64,000 bases of DNA, from the NCBI GenBank assembly GCA_036346375.1, contig CM070508.1, positions 16,672,852-16,736,851 of the forward strand, given 5' to 3'. Within the stretch, counting starts at the first letter, position 1; every line of letters begins with the position of its first letter. The DNA comes from Guadua angustifolia (Eukaryota; Streptophyta; Magnoliopsida; Poales; Poaceae). The position numbers and the translations under genes are program-made. Below the pieces are notes generated by a model that was not told where the DNA came from, ran no database searches, and worked only from the letters and a program-made list of their open reading frames with translations. Positions 1-11,900 of this stretch are shown here, one piece after another.

Positions 1-1790
1 CCCGTTGCAAGCCCTACTCACATGCTCTCAGAATTTCGGACTCATAAACCTCAGTTTATTCGCACAACGAACTTGCAAACAACACAATAAACACATTTCA
101 TGCTTGAGCACTACTCTTTGCAACACATGCAAAAGTCTAGCTCCAAGCAACATCAAATCAAGATGCATGAACTCTCTAATTGCAACACATGCAATTCTCT
201 AGTTCCATGCAACACCAAAACCAAACTTCAACTAAAACCAAATCACATGTATGAGCTCTTTACTCGCAACACATGCAAGCCTCTAGCTCCATACAAAACA
301 CACAAACATCAAATCGTGCTTGAGCTCTCTCCTTTTGCAACACATGCAAAACTTAGCTCTAAGCAACCACACGGTTTTAGAAAGATTGTTTTGAACGAAA
401 CCAAAACATGAAGCTTCAACATTTGCAACACATGCAAAAGTGAACTTCACGCAAAAGCCAACGCATTAGCTTATCCTATTTGCAACACATGCAAATCAAA
501 GCATTATGCAAAAACCAAATGCAACCAAGCATAAGTTTAACCCATTCGCAACACATGCCAAATGGTTAACCCTTATGCAAAAACCAAATCAACCACAAGA
601 CAACCATTTGGATTTGGTTTGAGCTCGAGTGAACGCGGATTGAGATCACCAACACATGATGAAGCTCAAGCTAGGAGACAACCCCTCTTAATAGCATGGT
701 GATAAAAACCTTAGACTCAAAGACTACAAAGTCCTTAGCCTATCTAATTATACCTTTGCCGCCGCACGCAAGCAATCCCCTTTGGGGTCTTTATGATCAT
801 CGCTTTGATACTCCCCCGGGATCATCACTCAACTCCTCTTCTTTATCATCTCATCCATCTTTGGACCTAACTCAATCACAACTCATAAAACTTGTTAGTC
901 CAAGATGCATGGTTGTCTCAATTATCTCTTTCACTCCATCAACACATAATGGATGCTTTTAGATCAATTGAGCACAACCTAAATCAATTTGAATGATTAA
1001 ATGTGTCTTAAGTACAATAATTGCAACACATGCTTTATTATACTTAAGAACTATTCATTTGTCCTCAATTAATTACGGAACACCATCAACATATGATGAA
1101 GTGTTCTTTAATGATTAATAAGACAAATGAACTCAATTTAAATTATCATTTAAATTGATATGAGTATATATTAACTACACAAGTTTTCATATACTTATGT
1201 TGATGAAAAGTAATGATCCATTATGTGTGAATTATGTGGAAATGATCATTACTCTAAATCATCAACTATAGAATAAACCCCACATGTATATGAGCATAAA
1301 TATAATTGACTTGAAGATAATATGCACATATTAAATTTGATTATATTGGAGTATATCCTATATTACCATGAGTATACTTATAACTAGGCAATTCAAATAT
1401 ATACTCAAGGATTTAGTTTCTTTGTCTTGATCCTTATATGTGTCAATAATGAATCGATCAATACAAAGAGACTTTCAAGTTAAACTATAAACTCCCCCTA
1501 AGTGTGTACATCCATGTAATATATGGATTGGGAAACATGATGCATATTTTGTGGTTAATATAATGGGGACATTCATATTTTAACTTGACTCCAAAGTATG
1601 CAACTAATATTAAGATGAATACGCATACATACCTTGGGTTTTCCATTTTTCAATGCAATGAGACTAATCAAAGATATTCTAAATAAAAAAGTTAGTCTCG
1701 ATTATAAGATTTGTCATTAATAACAAAATCACATTAATGGATAATCTCAATATTAGATTTGTCATTAACACCAAAACCATAACTAATGAA
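1..1790. repeat. Right part of an unclassified interspersed repeat with spaced GCAACACATGCAA motifs
   Basis: No gene is recognisable. The motif GCAACACATGCAA, or a close variant, recurs near 119, 181, 268, 336, 424, 481, 548 and 1021, mostly 55-90 bp apart. Looser CAACACATGATG-like versions occur near 650, 940 and 1083. A CTCCCCCTA tract lies near 1491. The stretch ends near 1760-1790 with GTCATTAACACCAAAACC, which resembles the end of the repeat at 63640-63705. Such CTCCCCC and 'cattaacaccaaaa' tracts are common in grass copia-type (SIRE-like) intergenic repeats, but no coding domain confirms that class here. The left end is outside the window. Small ORFs within it only read through the motif array. 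Confidence 0.55.
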
Positions 1791-1794
1791 GGTT

Positions 1795-2012
1795 GAACTT
1801 ACAGCCCTAGGTCTGTGGCGGCCCGTCTTCCTCAAGGTCTGTGTGGCTGCGAGCCCCAACTTTCCCTGTGGCCTCCTCCAAGATCTGGTTGGCGACCGTC
1901 GTCCCCAAGACGAGGCTGCGACCCCCGACCCCAACTTTCGCTGGCCGCATCCTCAGGTAATATTTGGTGGCCTCCTGCTCTTGAACCGTCCTCCACTCCC
2001 CTATATATAGCG
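1795..2012. repeat. Short GC-rich island, probably a repeat fragment
   Basis: A GC-rich block in AT-rich surroundings, with several overlapping ORFs on both strands and no clear family. A repeated 'cgaccccaactttc'-like phrase occurs near 1850 and 1926. A TATATATAG string lies at its right edge near 2003. The composition resembles the GC-rich parts of Tat/gypsy elements elsewhere in the window, but no domain supports this. Confidence 0.3.
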
Positions 2013-2605
2013 TTCGTCCTGGTGACCCAGCAGATTGAAACATAAACTAATAACAAGTTAATACTAACATTAGGTGACATTTCCATCATAATTTTGTTGA
2101 GCTAAATGGTAATAATAAGAAGTAGCATGGTATCTTATAATAACCGTGTGGTAAAACTTAAGCAGCTCCATTGCCATCCTCCTGCAAATTGTTTATAATC
2201 TCTCTTTGGCATCCATACATGGGAAATTATATTTCATTTGGCAGAGTGAATAATTTCTTTTGATAAAGATGTGAGAATACACAGTCAGGCAAAAAAGAAC
2301 TGTTCATGAATTTGCATTTCGTGGTATGCAGCAAGCTAATCAATTCCATTGCATCTGGTGAGCTTGGAGCCTCTTTAACGTCCTCAAAATGTTCGATAGA
2401 TTATATTCCTAGCATGGACCCATTTTTGCATGTCGGTTCCCTTCTGAATGTCTAGATCAAACACCAAGGGCAATGTTGAAATTGAAAATAGGAAATCTCA
2501 AACAAAAAGTGCCAGATCCACGACTTTCACATGGAGTCCAATTTATGAGTATGTCAATCAACATAGATCTGCCTACATTATGGAGGATCCTAACCTAAAT
2601 GTATT
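2013..2605. other. AT-rich stretch, nothing recognised
   Basis: No ORF of useful length, RNA gene, terminal repeat or known domain was seen. Probably old intergenic DNA or a decayed repeat. Confidence 0.5.
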
Positions 2606-3122
2606 TCCTAAATTTATTTGTTGAATAGATGGTTTGTTTAATAAAATCTTATCTTGACTAGAATATAAGGTTTCAAATTCTTTTCTGAATGTATGGTTTG
2701 ATAAACAAAATCTCATCTGAGACTAGAATGTATGGTTTTGAATTTATTTCTTTGAATGTATGATTTGTTTAATAAAATTTCATACCGACTAGAATGTAAG
2801 GTTTTGTATTTATTTCCTGAATTGATGGTTTATTTAATAAAATCTCATCTTGACTCGAATGTAAGGTTTTGAATTTATTTCTTTGAATGTATGGCTTGTT
2901 TAATAAAATCTCACCTCGCTAGAATGTAAAGTTTCAAAATTCTTTCCTATTTTGTTCAACAAAATTTCATACTAACTAGACTTTATGGTTTCAAATTTAT
3001 TTCTTTGAATGTATGATTTGTTTAATAAAGTCCCATACCGACCGGAATGTAAGGTTTTGGATTTGTTTCCTGAATGTATGGTTTGATTAATAAAATCTCA
3101 TAATGGCTGGAATGTAAGGTGA
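2606..3122. repeat. Minisatellite, about eight copies of a roughly 65-bp unit
   Basis: The unit contains TTTGTTTAATAAAATCTCAT, then GACTAGAATGTAAGGTTTT, then a T-rich spacer ending TGAATGTATGG. The anchor GAATGTAAGG or a variant occurs at about 2661, 2726, 2792, 2857, 2922, 2979, 3045 and 3110. The spacing is therefore 65-66 bp except for one shortened copy. Copies differ by several substitutions, so the array is not recent. No conserved reading frame runs through it. Confidence 0.85.
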
Positions 3123-3599
3123 TTTCAGTTCTACAACAACATGTTGCAAGGATGAGCATATATCATCTCCAATATGCCGCTTCATACCCTAAAATATGAT
3201 TATGATAATCAGTAAGACTGTTTATACAGTAGTAAGTATATTACATTTTATTATTTAAGACATTGAATTTGTGAATAGCTAGGGATAAATTCAGTAGTAT
3301 ATGCTTAGCAAGGACCACAAAGGCACCAACTACCAATGCTTCCGCCCTCCATCTCTATCCAGCCTTTTCTTGTTTATCTAAACAGACAGTTGAACAATGA
3401 AAATAGTAGGCACATGTTTGACCAAATTAAGTCCATTAGGAATTGAGATTCAAATCAATTTCATTTCCACCTAGGATGTTTCGCTTTCAACAGGATGTAT
3501 CGCTTGAAATCTAAGACTTCCCTATGGCCGCTAGCTGATAGCTTGTCTTTATGGTGGTTTTGTCATTAGCTACTCTCGAACTTTTCAGGGCTCATCTGT
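3123..3599. other. AT-rich stretch, nothing recognised
   Basis: Sequence between the minisatellite and a CACTA gene fragment. No ORF, RNA gene or terminal repeat was identified. A left CACTA terminus might be expected somewhere here, but no CACTAC-type terminus or TGCCGAC-type subterminal repeats were found. Confidence 0.4.
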
Positions 3600-3720
3600 C
3601 TTACATGCTTTGACAATAGATATGGTCAACCTATTGGTAACAATAGTAAAGAATTTGGTAATTTTATTGGGACATTGGTGAGAAAGCTTATTCCTGTTAT
3701 TGGGACAATTTTTTTGTAGC
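3600..3720 (+). pseudogene. Fragment of the CACTA second gene (plant Transposase_24-type)
   Basis: Bases 3621-3702 closely match 36591-36660 of the downstream CACTA second gene. Both encode a peptide of the pattern YGQPIGN, then EFGNFIGT, then VRK. After that the similarity is lost. It is in the same orientation as the transposase that starts at 4168, although in the intact part this gene lies downstream of the transposase. It is therefore either a duplicated piece of the same element or the relic of another CACTA copy. Confidence 0.65.
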
Positions 3721-4167
3721 CTTTTTTAATATTGGTGTTGGGCCTTTCTTAAATTTTGTCTGTTGTGTGTTCTTTACACTATAGTTTATATCACTGATCA
3801 CTAACAGAAGTATGTGTACTTTACACTATAGTTTATACTACTTTGTGTTAATCCTTGCCCCCATTAATATGCAAAGAGAAGAAGAGATGAACAATGGAAA
3901 ACTAAAAAAAATCATGTTCACTTGTCTTAGGTGCATTGATGCGATGCTCACTTTGAACCATAGCTTAAATACTTGGCAGTGTGATATGGTCTTTAACGCA
4001 GTAGTGATATGGTCTTTAAAAATATCAATGTGATCTTTTTAACCTTTATATTGGACATAGATATCTTCTTGAATATTGATAGTAAAGGCACAACATGGAT
4101 AAAAGGTGGATGGGTGAGCCTAGGTAAATCATATTTTGGTCCTCTATTTTTGTGTTTGCAACTATAG

Positions 4168-5335
4168 GTGTTTGAACTAACATGTTGCATATACTGTACA
4201 TATAGGCATACGAAGGTCTACATAGACAGGGTCATGAAATTTATTGATTATGCGTTTAGTAATTCAGCGAAAAGAAACAAAATATTATGTCCTTGTAGAA
4301 AATGTGTTAATTCTTTGTGGAGAGAAGGAAGAGAAGTGCGTGAGCACTTGATATGTGATGGATTTGAAGAAGGGTATACAAGATGGACTTTTCATGGAGA
4401 AGCAAGCTCAAGTTTTATGAATGACCATGATAGCGATAATGAGGCTAGCAATAACTTTGATGAAGATGATGAAATTTCAAATTTACTTGAAGATTTAGCA
4501 TGCGATTTCGATGGTAGAGGGGATTTTGAGGTTGATGGTTGAAGCATGCTAATGAAGATTGAAGCTCTTGAAGTTATCACATGATAACAATCTTGAACTA
4601 TATGCAGGTGTAAGAACTTCTCTAAGCTCGTTTTCTAATTAGGCTTCTTCATCTTAAATTGCTTGGAGGATGGATGATAAAAGCTTTGACCAAGCGCTTG
4701 TTTCGCTTAAAGAAGCTTTCACGATAAGGCGACGCCCCTAAAAACTTCAATGAAGCTAAGAAAACAATTAAATGCCTAGGACTTGGGTAAGTTAACATTC
4801 ATGCATGTGAAAATGATTGCATTCTTTTCTGGAAAGAACATGGTAATGCTGATTGTTGTCCAACATGTGGGAAGTCACGATGGAAATCAGAAAAGAAAAG
4901 TTTAGATGGGAAACATGTACACAAGGTTCCTTGTAAAGTTCTTCGCTATTTTCCGACAAAAAGACGTCTTCAAAGGCTGTTTATTTCCTCTAAAACTGCA
5001 AATGACACGAGATGGCATGATGAAGAGCGCACAAAAGATGGTTTACTCAAGCATCCTAAAGATTCTCCTCTTTGGAAAGATTTTGACCATAAACATCCAG
5101 AATTTGCTTCAGATAGCCGCAATATTAGACTTGCATTAGCTACAGATGGTTTTAATCCATTTAGGTCCTTGAATGTCAATTACAGTATTTGGCCTGTTAT
5201 TTTGATTCCATATAACTTTCCACCTTGGGTGTGAATGAAGCAGCCAAATTTCATGCTCTCGTTGATAATTCCTGGCCGAAAAGCTCCTGGTAGTGACATG
5301 GATGTATATCTTCAGCCACTTGTTGATGATATGAT
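4168..5335 (+). pseudogene. CACTA TNP2-type transposase, N-terminal part (broken)
   Basis: CACTA transposases cut and move the element in the nucleus. The first block (about 4200-4540) matches the plant transposase-associated domain, with a CPCRKCVN cysteine cluster followed by an acidic stretch rich in D and E. A decayed stretch follows. From about 4800 there is the start of the TNP2 catalytic region, with a CCPTCGKSRW motif and a PTKRRLQRLF segment, then GFNPF and a PPW segment. The frame changes between blocks, and there is an in-frame TGA at 5232-5234 where the family has a sense codon. The reading continues as MKQPNFMLS to DMI at the insertion site of element A. It resumes without loss at 14756 on the other side. 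Confidence in the family is high; function is clearly lost. Confidence 0.85.
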
Positions 5336-8167
5336 TGTAGCACCGCAAATCGTTTACCAGGGTTTTAGCCGGAGTTGTTCTGTCTTCTTAAATTCAAGTA
5401 TTTTCTTTTCGTCGTGAGCTCGAATTTGTCAGTCTTTGGAGGTGGTTGTTTTGTGGTCTCTAGGGGTGGTGTGGGTTATATTCTTTTTCCCTACCCCTAA
5501 AGAGGGCATGTCATCCAAAAGGGAAGCCAGTCTTTTCCCCAAATCCCCCAGTCGCCCCCACCCTCCCGACTTCAGCCCTTGCGCCCCTCCCCCGGTCGGC
5601 TGCCTTCTCCCCTGCGCCCCTCCCTGGTGCTGCTCTCCCGACGCCTCCAGCCCTGCCTCTTCCCTTCTCCTCCCCTCTGGCTCGGCGCAGTAGCCAGCAG
5701 CAGCTTCGGCAGCAGAAGGAGCCGATGGCAGCAGCATCAAGCAGTCCAGCAGCAGCACCGACGAGCCTTGGTGGCTTCGGCGCCCGTGGCCGGTGGCTCC
5801 TCCCTGCGCCTCCTCTCCGACAGCAACACCAGCAGCCTCCCCCTCACCTCCCTCTTCCCTCCATGAGAAAGCTTGAGGTAAAACCCTAGGACTTTGGGGG
5901 ATGTTAGTGCTTGCATGCAAGGTGTTTGTGCTAATGCCTAGCTAAGTTTTCTTGTGAATGATGCTGACTTTTCATGAGTTTGATGATTAAAAAGAAAAGT
6001 TGAGGTGTTTTCTGATTTGTTGTGTGTATGAATCTGAGAAGGGCATATGCTGAATTGTTCTTCTTGGAGCTTGTTTATCCGATATGGTAATATTTATTTA
6101 TTGCAGCTTCTTGCCTGGTTTGGCTGTGGGTTGAACACCCTTTTATGATATGTTTGATTATAATCTTACAGTTAATGAGCACCATTAGCTTGTTGAATTC
6201 CAACTGGTTAATTTTGATTGCATTGGTGTCTCCATTTATGCGGATGGAATTGTTGGAGGCTTGCATAGATGGGCAGTTTAGATGGTCTTATACTTGTACC
6301 ATAATTCTTGGTTTAGCAAATGCTAAAGTTAAATGTGTGTCTAATGTCCTGGAATTCATTTGCGCATGATTACATCTTGACCTTCTATGCATTGTGGCCA
6401 ATATGTATTTTAGGCAATAGAATGAATGCTACTGTTTTGTATCTTAGACAGAGAGTAGTGCATATGTTTACAAGTTGCATTTTCCTGAGATCAAATGGTA
6501 TAAGTTGTAGTGATTCTATTTATATGTCTGCATTGATGTCTTGTATCCTCAAATTAGTGAGTAATGCGTGATTGCTGCCTATATTCTCATATTCGAACAT
6601 TTCGATGAACTAGTTACTGGCGTGCATAAGATGCAGTAAGAAAGATTATACTGTAGAGTTGTTGCCTCTTCATGAGATTAAATGGCACTAGTTCTAGTGA
6701 TTTTGTTTAGGTGGTTTGTTGTCGTAAGTTATATTGTGTATATATGTTCTAAATTCAGGCTTTCGTTAATCCTGGAAAGTCATGCAAAAGCTAAGATTCC
6801 AAATGCCACTCCATTTTCCGTCGGTAAAAGGCAAGTGCAACCCCTAGAGCGTTATAGGGTGTTAAATGCTTTGTTTACGATAAGATTTTGAAAATTCTAA
6901 TTATGTGGTTATGTTTAATAGCATATCTAGAAGTTGTTTTTAGTATGGTGATGAAGATGGATGAATGTTAGCAAATTGGTAAGTAAGTTATTCAATTTTC
7001 ATTTAGTGCATTACATTATGAATGGTACAAACGAGTATGGTTATGTTTATGCAAATGATAAAGTGAGTGAAGGATAATGTGCGCGTTTATATTCATGTTT
7101 GTATCGTGTTTATGAACATGTCATTTGCATTTGCGCATTCATTACAGAAGAGGCAACCCATGTTGATGTGGGCCTCTGTACTCACACGTAGTGAGTACAA
7201 AAGTCCTACCTCGTAGTCCCATCTATGGATGGGAGCGAGTCAGTAAGAGTAGGCCCCGCCATGGGATGGTTGGGAATGAGCGGGTGCATGCCGACGGGTG
7301 TGCACTCACCTATACCGGTATAGGCTAAAAAGGTTGCATTTTGAGCATGAACGCATAGAAGCATTGCATCGCATTGCATGGTGTGTTCAAAATGAGAAGT
7401 GTTAATTGATGGAAATGGAAATGACAGGTTCAGGATTGAGTCGTGGACTCATCCTGAAATGTCTATTGAGGCTTGAGTAAGGTTTATTTACATTTCCGAG
7501 TTGGATGTGATAAGTGGGATTCGTTACTATTTCTTTCATTAGATAATTTCAATGAAGTAATGGTTATAGCAAATGATGAAGTAATCGTGTTCTTACGTTT
7601 TGAGGTTATAGGGATTCAAACTGCTTCCGTTATTTACAATTGTCAAGTAGAGGAACCGTTACGTTATGTTTTGAAGTCCTTGTATGCTAGTCAAATTCAT
7701 TATTTTTGTATAGTTGATTGGACTTTGCTGAGTCTTGTACTCACGCTTGTTTGATTCCTGTTTTAGGTACCTTGAAGCTGACTCGTCGGGTTGGGAGTAG
7801 TATCACGTGCACGACTCCGGTCTCCCACAAATTTATTTAACCAATTCATCAATTCTGGATGTAATTAATGTGGTTGTACTGTGTTGTTATCGTGGTGAAG
7901 TTTATTCATTTCTTTTGGATATGTGATTGATTATCTAAGGACCTGCTAGATTGATATCATATAATTTCTATTGTTCTTTTGTCTGCTAAGTGGATGTCCT
8001 CTGTTCTACAGAGGTCATGTCGAAATTTTCTAAAATTCGGTGACTTAGCTTTAGGCCGGGTTAAGGGTTTAGAGATTAAATACAATTTCAGTCTTTTTCG
8101 CGGGCTGTCGTTCATTATTTAGGGTTTTTGGTAGTATTCGCGGTGCGTTTGGCGCCGGGGTGTTACA
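5336..8167 (+). repeat. 5' LTR of element A
   Basis: Matches 11916-14750 along its length, with scattered substitutions and one replaced block (5684-5762 versus 12264-12347). Landmarks in order: a GC-rich proline-coding-looking segment (5500-5870); a CCATGAG...GAGGTAAAACCCTAGG segment near 5860 with a telo-box-like AAACCCTA; AT-rich DNA; a hairpin array at 7146-7324; a TGAGTC-GTG-GACTCA hairpin near 7438; and a CCTCTGT-TCT-ACAGAGG hairpin near 7998. Small ORFs in the GC-rich segment differ in frame and ending between the two LTRs and are not taken as genes. Confidence 0.93.
7146..7324 (+). other. Hairpin array in 5' LTR of A
   Basis: Successive inverted repeats: AGAGG/CCTCT with inner CCCA/TGGG (7148-7177); GTACTCAC/GTGAGTAC around ACGTA (7178-7198); TCCCATC/GATGGGA around TATG (7217-7234); GTGCA/TGCAC around a GACG-centred stem (7284-7305); and the 16-base palindrome CCTATACCGGTATAGG (7309-7324). 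The same array occurs in four other LTR copies with paired changes (see findings). The role is unknown. Confidence 0.8.
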
Positions 8168-8169
8168 GT

Positions 8170-8181
8170 TGGTATCAGAGC
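8170..8181 (+). promoter_or_regulatory. Primer-binding site of element A (initiator-tRNA-Met type)
   Basis: TGGTATCAGAGC lies two bases after the LTR end. It is complementary to the 3' end of plant initiator tRNA-Met, the usual primer of many plant LTR elements. Confidence 0.9.
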
Positions 8182-11100
8182 GGGCTTCAGGTCCGTGGTG
8201 TCTGAATGTTGTAAGTAATTCTAGAATGAATTAAAATGTTACTGTGTGAAGGTAGAAACATGGTTTAGGTTGAACCTTTAAAATGTGGCCCTAGGGCAAT
8301 AACCGTAAAACTTAATGTAGAATGATGAATTAATTTAAAATTTTGACACACTTTGATGTACAGTAGGAAGGGATGGGATATCGTTGTATTGTGTTACAAT
8401 GTTCTTTTGAGATTTATGCTATATTGATACTTGTTAATATGTTATATGTTAGTCTTGTTAATGCTATGGTAGTATTTGTGGCTATTCTTGAAGTGGTAGA
8501 TTGCTTAGCGGTGTCTGGTGGGACTCCTTGCGCCGAAGAGATTTCGGCATTGTCGTGTAGTTGTGTTGGTTGGTGTGGCAGTTGAAAGCCAGCACCGGAG
8601 GATGCATAACCCTGGGTGAGGATAGTCCTAGTTCCTTTGCCGTAAATCGGAGGGTGTTTGATCTCTCATTTTCCGTGGTTGAGAAAATCTTTTTGGTGAC
8701 TCTCTTCTATCGTGGGAGCTTTGTGATTTATCTATGTTTCGGAGCTTGTGGGCATGACAAGGGTTGAATCTTGTCGTGAGGTAAGGTGAAGAGTATCGTT
8801 TTGCACCTCTTTTGGTTGCTTTGTAGAGCAAGTTATGGATTCCTTCTAGTGTTGGTTGTTCTCCTAGTTTAAAAGGAGTTGTTGTACTCTTGTTGTAGAT
8901 GGGAGACTTGATGGAGTAGGTTTCCCGGGCTTTGACTCATTTGGTCTTTTTGGGTTTAAGTCAAGGAAAAGGGCTTTTAGTGTTGCGCCTTGTGGGTGAT
9001 GGCGGGGAAAGATATGGATTTCTTCGTGTTGTCGTTCTCTAAGTTGAAGTTTTGGTGAAAAACTTAAGTTGTGAGAACTTAAGATTTGGGGCTTTAAAGA
9101 AAAAAAAGTGTTATTCGATCGATTCACTTTTCCTTTCTGTGAATTGATTTGTGTAACTCCTTTCCTTCGTGGAATTTTAGAGTTTTGATGATTGGTTTGG
9201 AGACCTGTTAAATGGCAAAGCTTGAGCCCTATCATTTTCTAAGTTTTTTGAAAGTCGAGTTTCTTTGGAAGTTTTTGTTGGTTTTTTTGGAAAGGAAAAT
9301 TCGACAGTCAGAGTGAGTTTGTGGGTTGGTTGAAGATCTTCCTGTAAAAGTTTAATAGAAGGATTGCGTTGTTAGGGTAGTTAGCCCTAATTTGATAGAT
9401 GTTAAGGACTCTAATGTTGGTTTTGGTGATCCTCGGATAAAAGCAGTGGTCAGATTGTGTGGAGTAATATTAAGTTTTTATAAGGTGTGGATATTACAAC
9501 CTAAGTCGAGGTCGTAATTAAAATGCGGAGAATTATTGGATTGAATATTTCGGAGCTTGGGTTGCTCTCTAGTGGCAGATGGCCTTAGAGCCATTTTGGC
9601 GATTTATGTCTCGGGGAGACATTGTCTAAATTATTGGGGACTTGAATAGTTGCTCTAATGTGTTCGTTGTATTATTGTCAAATAGGAAATATGAGGGCAG
9701 GTTAATCTTACTAGAGGTTGCTTTAAACAGCAATGTCTTGGAAATAGATTAAGTAGTAGTGTTGCTGGTCAGGTTGATTGCGGATAAAAATCTTAACCTG
9801 TTTCCCCTTGATAAGCATCCTAGGGAAAGAATTGGTTCAGCGTAAGTAATAACATTTTCAACCATGGATGTAATCAATGGATGAAAGATTATGAGGAAGA
9901 AAGAGTGCTTAATTACGATTTGGTGTGATGATAGTTTTTGGACTACTCCAGTTCATTGAATTATGCCACTCCGTGGCTGTGGCTAAGTATTGGCTCAAGA
10001 TATGATTATGGAATTCACCCACAGAGGGTATGAGTGGATTGTGCCTTTTAGTCCTAGAATTTGCTGTCTTTGGATTTGTTATCTAAAGGAAATAGATAGA
10101 GGTAACGAAAAGTGTTGGAAGTTTTTGAGTGAGAAAAAAAAGGTATCGGTAGCTTGATTGGAGTTGGACTCAAAAAAAAAGAATGATTTTTATGATTGTT
10201 CAAAAAGGTGCAATCCTTAGTCGATGTCGAAAGTGGTTTTTGGCTAGAAGATGAGAATTTTCCTTTTCTTATGAGAAAGGTTGGTTGTGGTGCGATAAAA
10301 GTCTCGGGATGTGTTGTTTCCTATTCATGTATTTCGTTGATGTGAAGCTGTACACCTTGGATCCCAAGGTGTTGGAAATGAATTTTGTAGTAAGGAGAAA
10401 GCAGTTTTCCTTAGTTTTTGTATCTGCTTTTGAAAAAAGAGTTTTGCGGTGTTTCTCTTCTAAGTTGAGATCCTCTTCGATGCAATTTTATTGCATTGGT
10501 TTTAAGTTGAGGATAGTGGTTAGCTTGTTAAGCGAATCGAGAATTCTCTTTGCTTTAGTGTGAGGTAAGAAGATGTTGGGTCATGAGTTTTTGGTGTAGT
10601 ATAATGGAAGATTATACTCTTTGGAATATTTGGTTGGGTGATGGTTGTAAGGCGAGGCCTTCTTGGAAGGAAAATCAAGCGTGGGTTAGTGGTAACCCCA
10701 ATTTTTTTAGCCTGGGTTAGGCGTGGATAGTAAGTGGATTCAGAGTGTAGAATAATGAATGGTGTTCCAGGCTTGGTCTAAACCTTGGTGGAGGGTTGTC
10801 GGATTTCGTTGTCCCATGGTTGGGTGGGATAAATTTTGTTGGTGGACTGTGGAATCGGTCGATAAATGCATTACTTTTTCTAAGTATGTTCGAACCCTTG
10901 GTCTCGTGGGTTGGATTCAATGTTGGGTTAGTCAGAAATGGCGGGATTAGTTATGAATCTTTCTCTTCGAGTGGTTGTCTCCTTGCTCGAGACAGGTATG
11001 AAAGAAGGTCAAGTATGACTTTGTGTTACGGGGGAATTTGATTGGTGCCCTGTGGGGCTAATCATTTCGATAGTAAATGATGATTCTTGATCCTGTTGTT

Positions 11101-11900
11101 TCCAAGGGCAACTGTTGAAAAAAAGGGTAAAAGTTGTGTTTTGATTCCTAGAGGATTCCGGTGTTACTTGGTTAGAAATAATGATATGTTCGGAATTGGT
11201 TAGGAGCTTGTTAGAATAAAGAATTCTGTGTGTGGCTCTTTGGTTAGAAAGGTTAATCAATGAGGAGAGGTGGGAATCATTGTTTTCTTGTTGGATGCTT
11301 AATATAGTGATGTGACTCGTGTTATTCTTGTCATCACGAGTTGGTTGATCTACGGTGCGGAGTCTTAGAGAGGTAATCTAAGTTGGGTGAGTGAAATTGG
11401 ATAGAGAAATGAGAATTGAGTTTGGGAATTAGTGTTATGATCTTCCGGGAAGAATCGTTGGTTGCTTGGAGGTTGTGTATTGAAGCGTTAAAGAAGAGTT
11501 GTCTGAGTTGTCAGACTGTTCATGAGTGGTATGATTTAGGATTTGGCTGATCGCCTAGATCCATTAGAGTTTTCGCGTGGGAGATGTGAATTCTCCGATT
11601 GAGAAGTGCTTGTGGGATTCCTGATTTAAGAAAACCATTTGGAGGTGAGAACGCAAAGTAGATTTGGTTTAGCCTTGGTCTTTGAGTAAGACCGGGTCTT
11701 CGGGTCTTATGCCATGCTAAATTAAGGAGGTAAAGTGAGCTTGCTTATTGTTATTGGGAAGAGAAGTGGATTGAATATTGGAGTTCCTCTTTCGTGAGTA
11801 ATACGCGGATTCGTTGTTTTGGGTATCCTTGTTTTGTATTTTGTTTCCGTTGTTCTTGTTGGTGTTCTTGTGGTGGTCAGAATTCGAGGTCGAATTCTGT

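Noticed and set aside
100..600. Regularly recurring short motif that might recall a CRISPR array
   Set aside because: Spacing is irregular, the genome is eukaryotic, and motif and spacer lengths do not fit.
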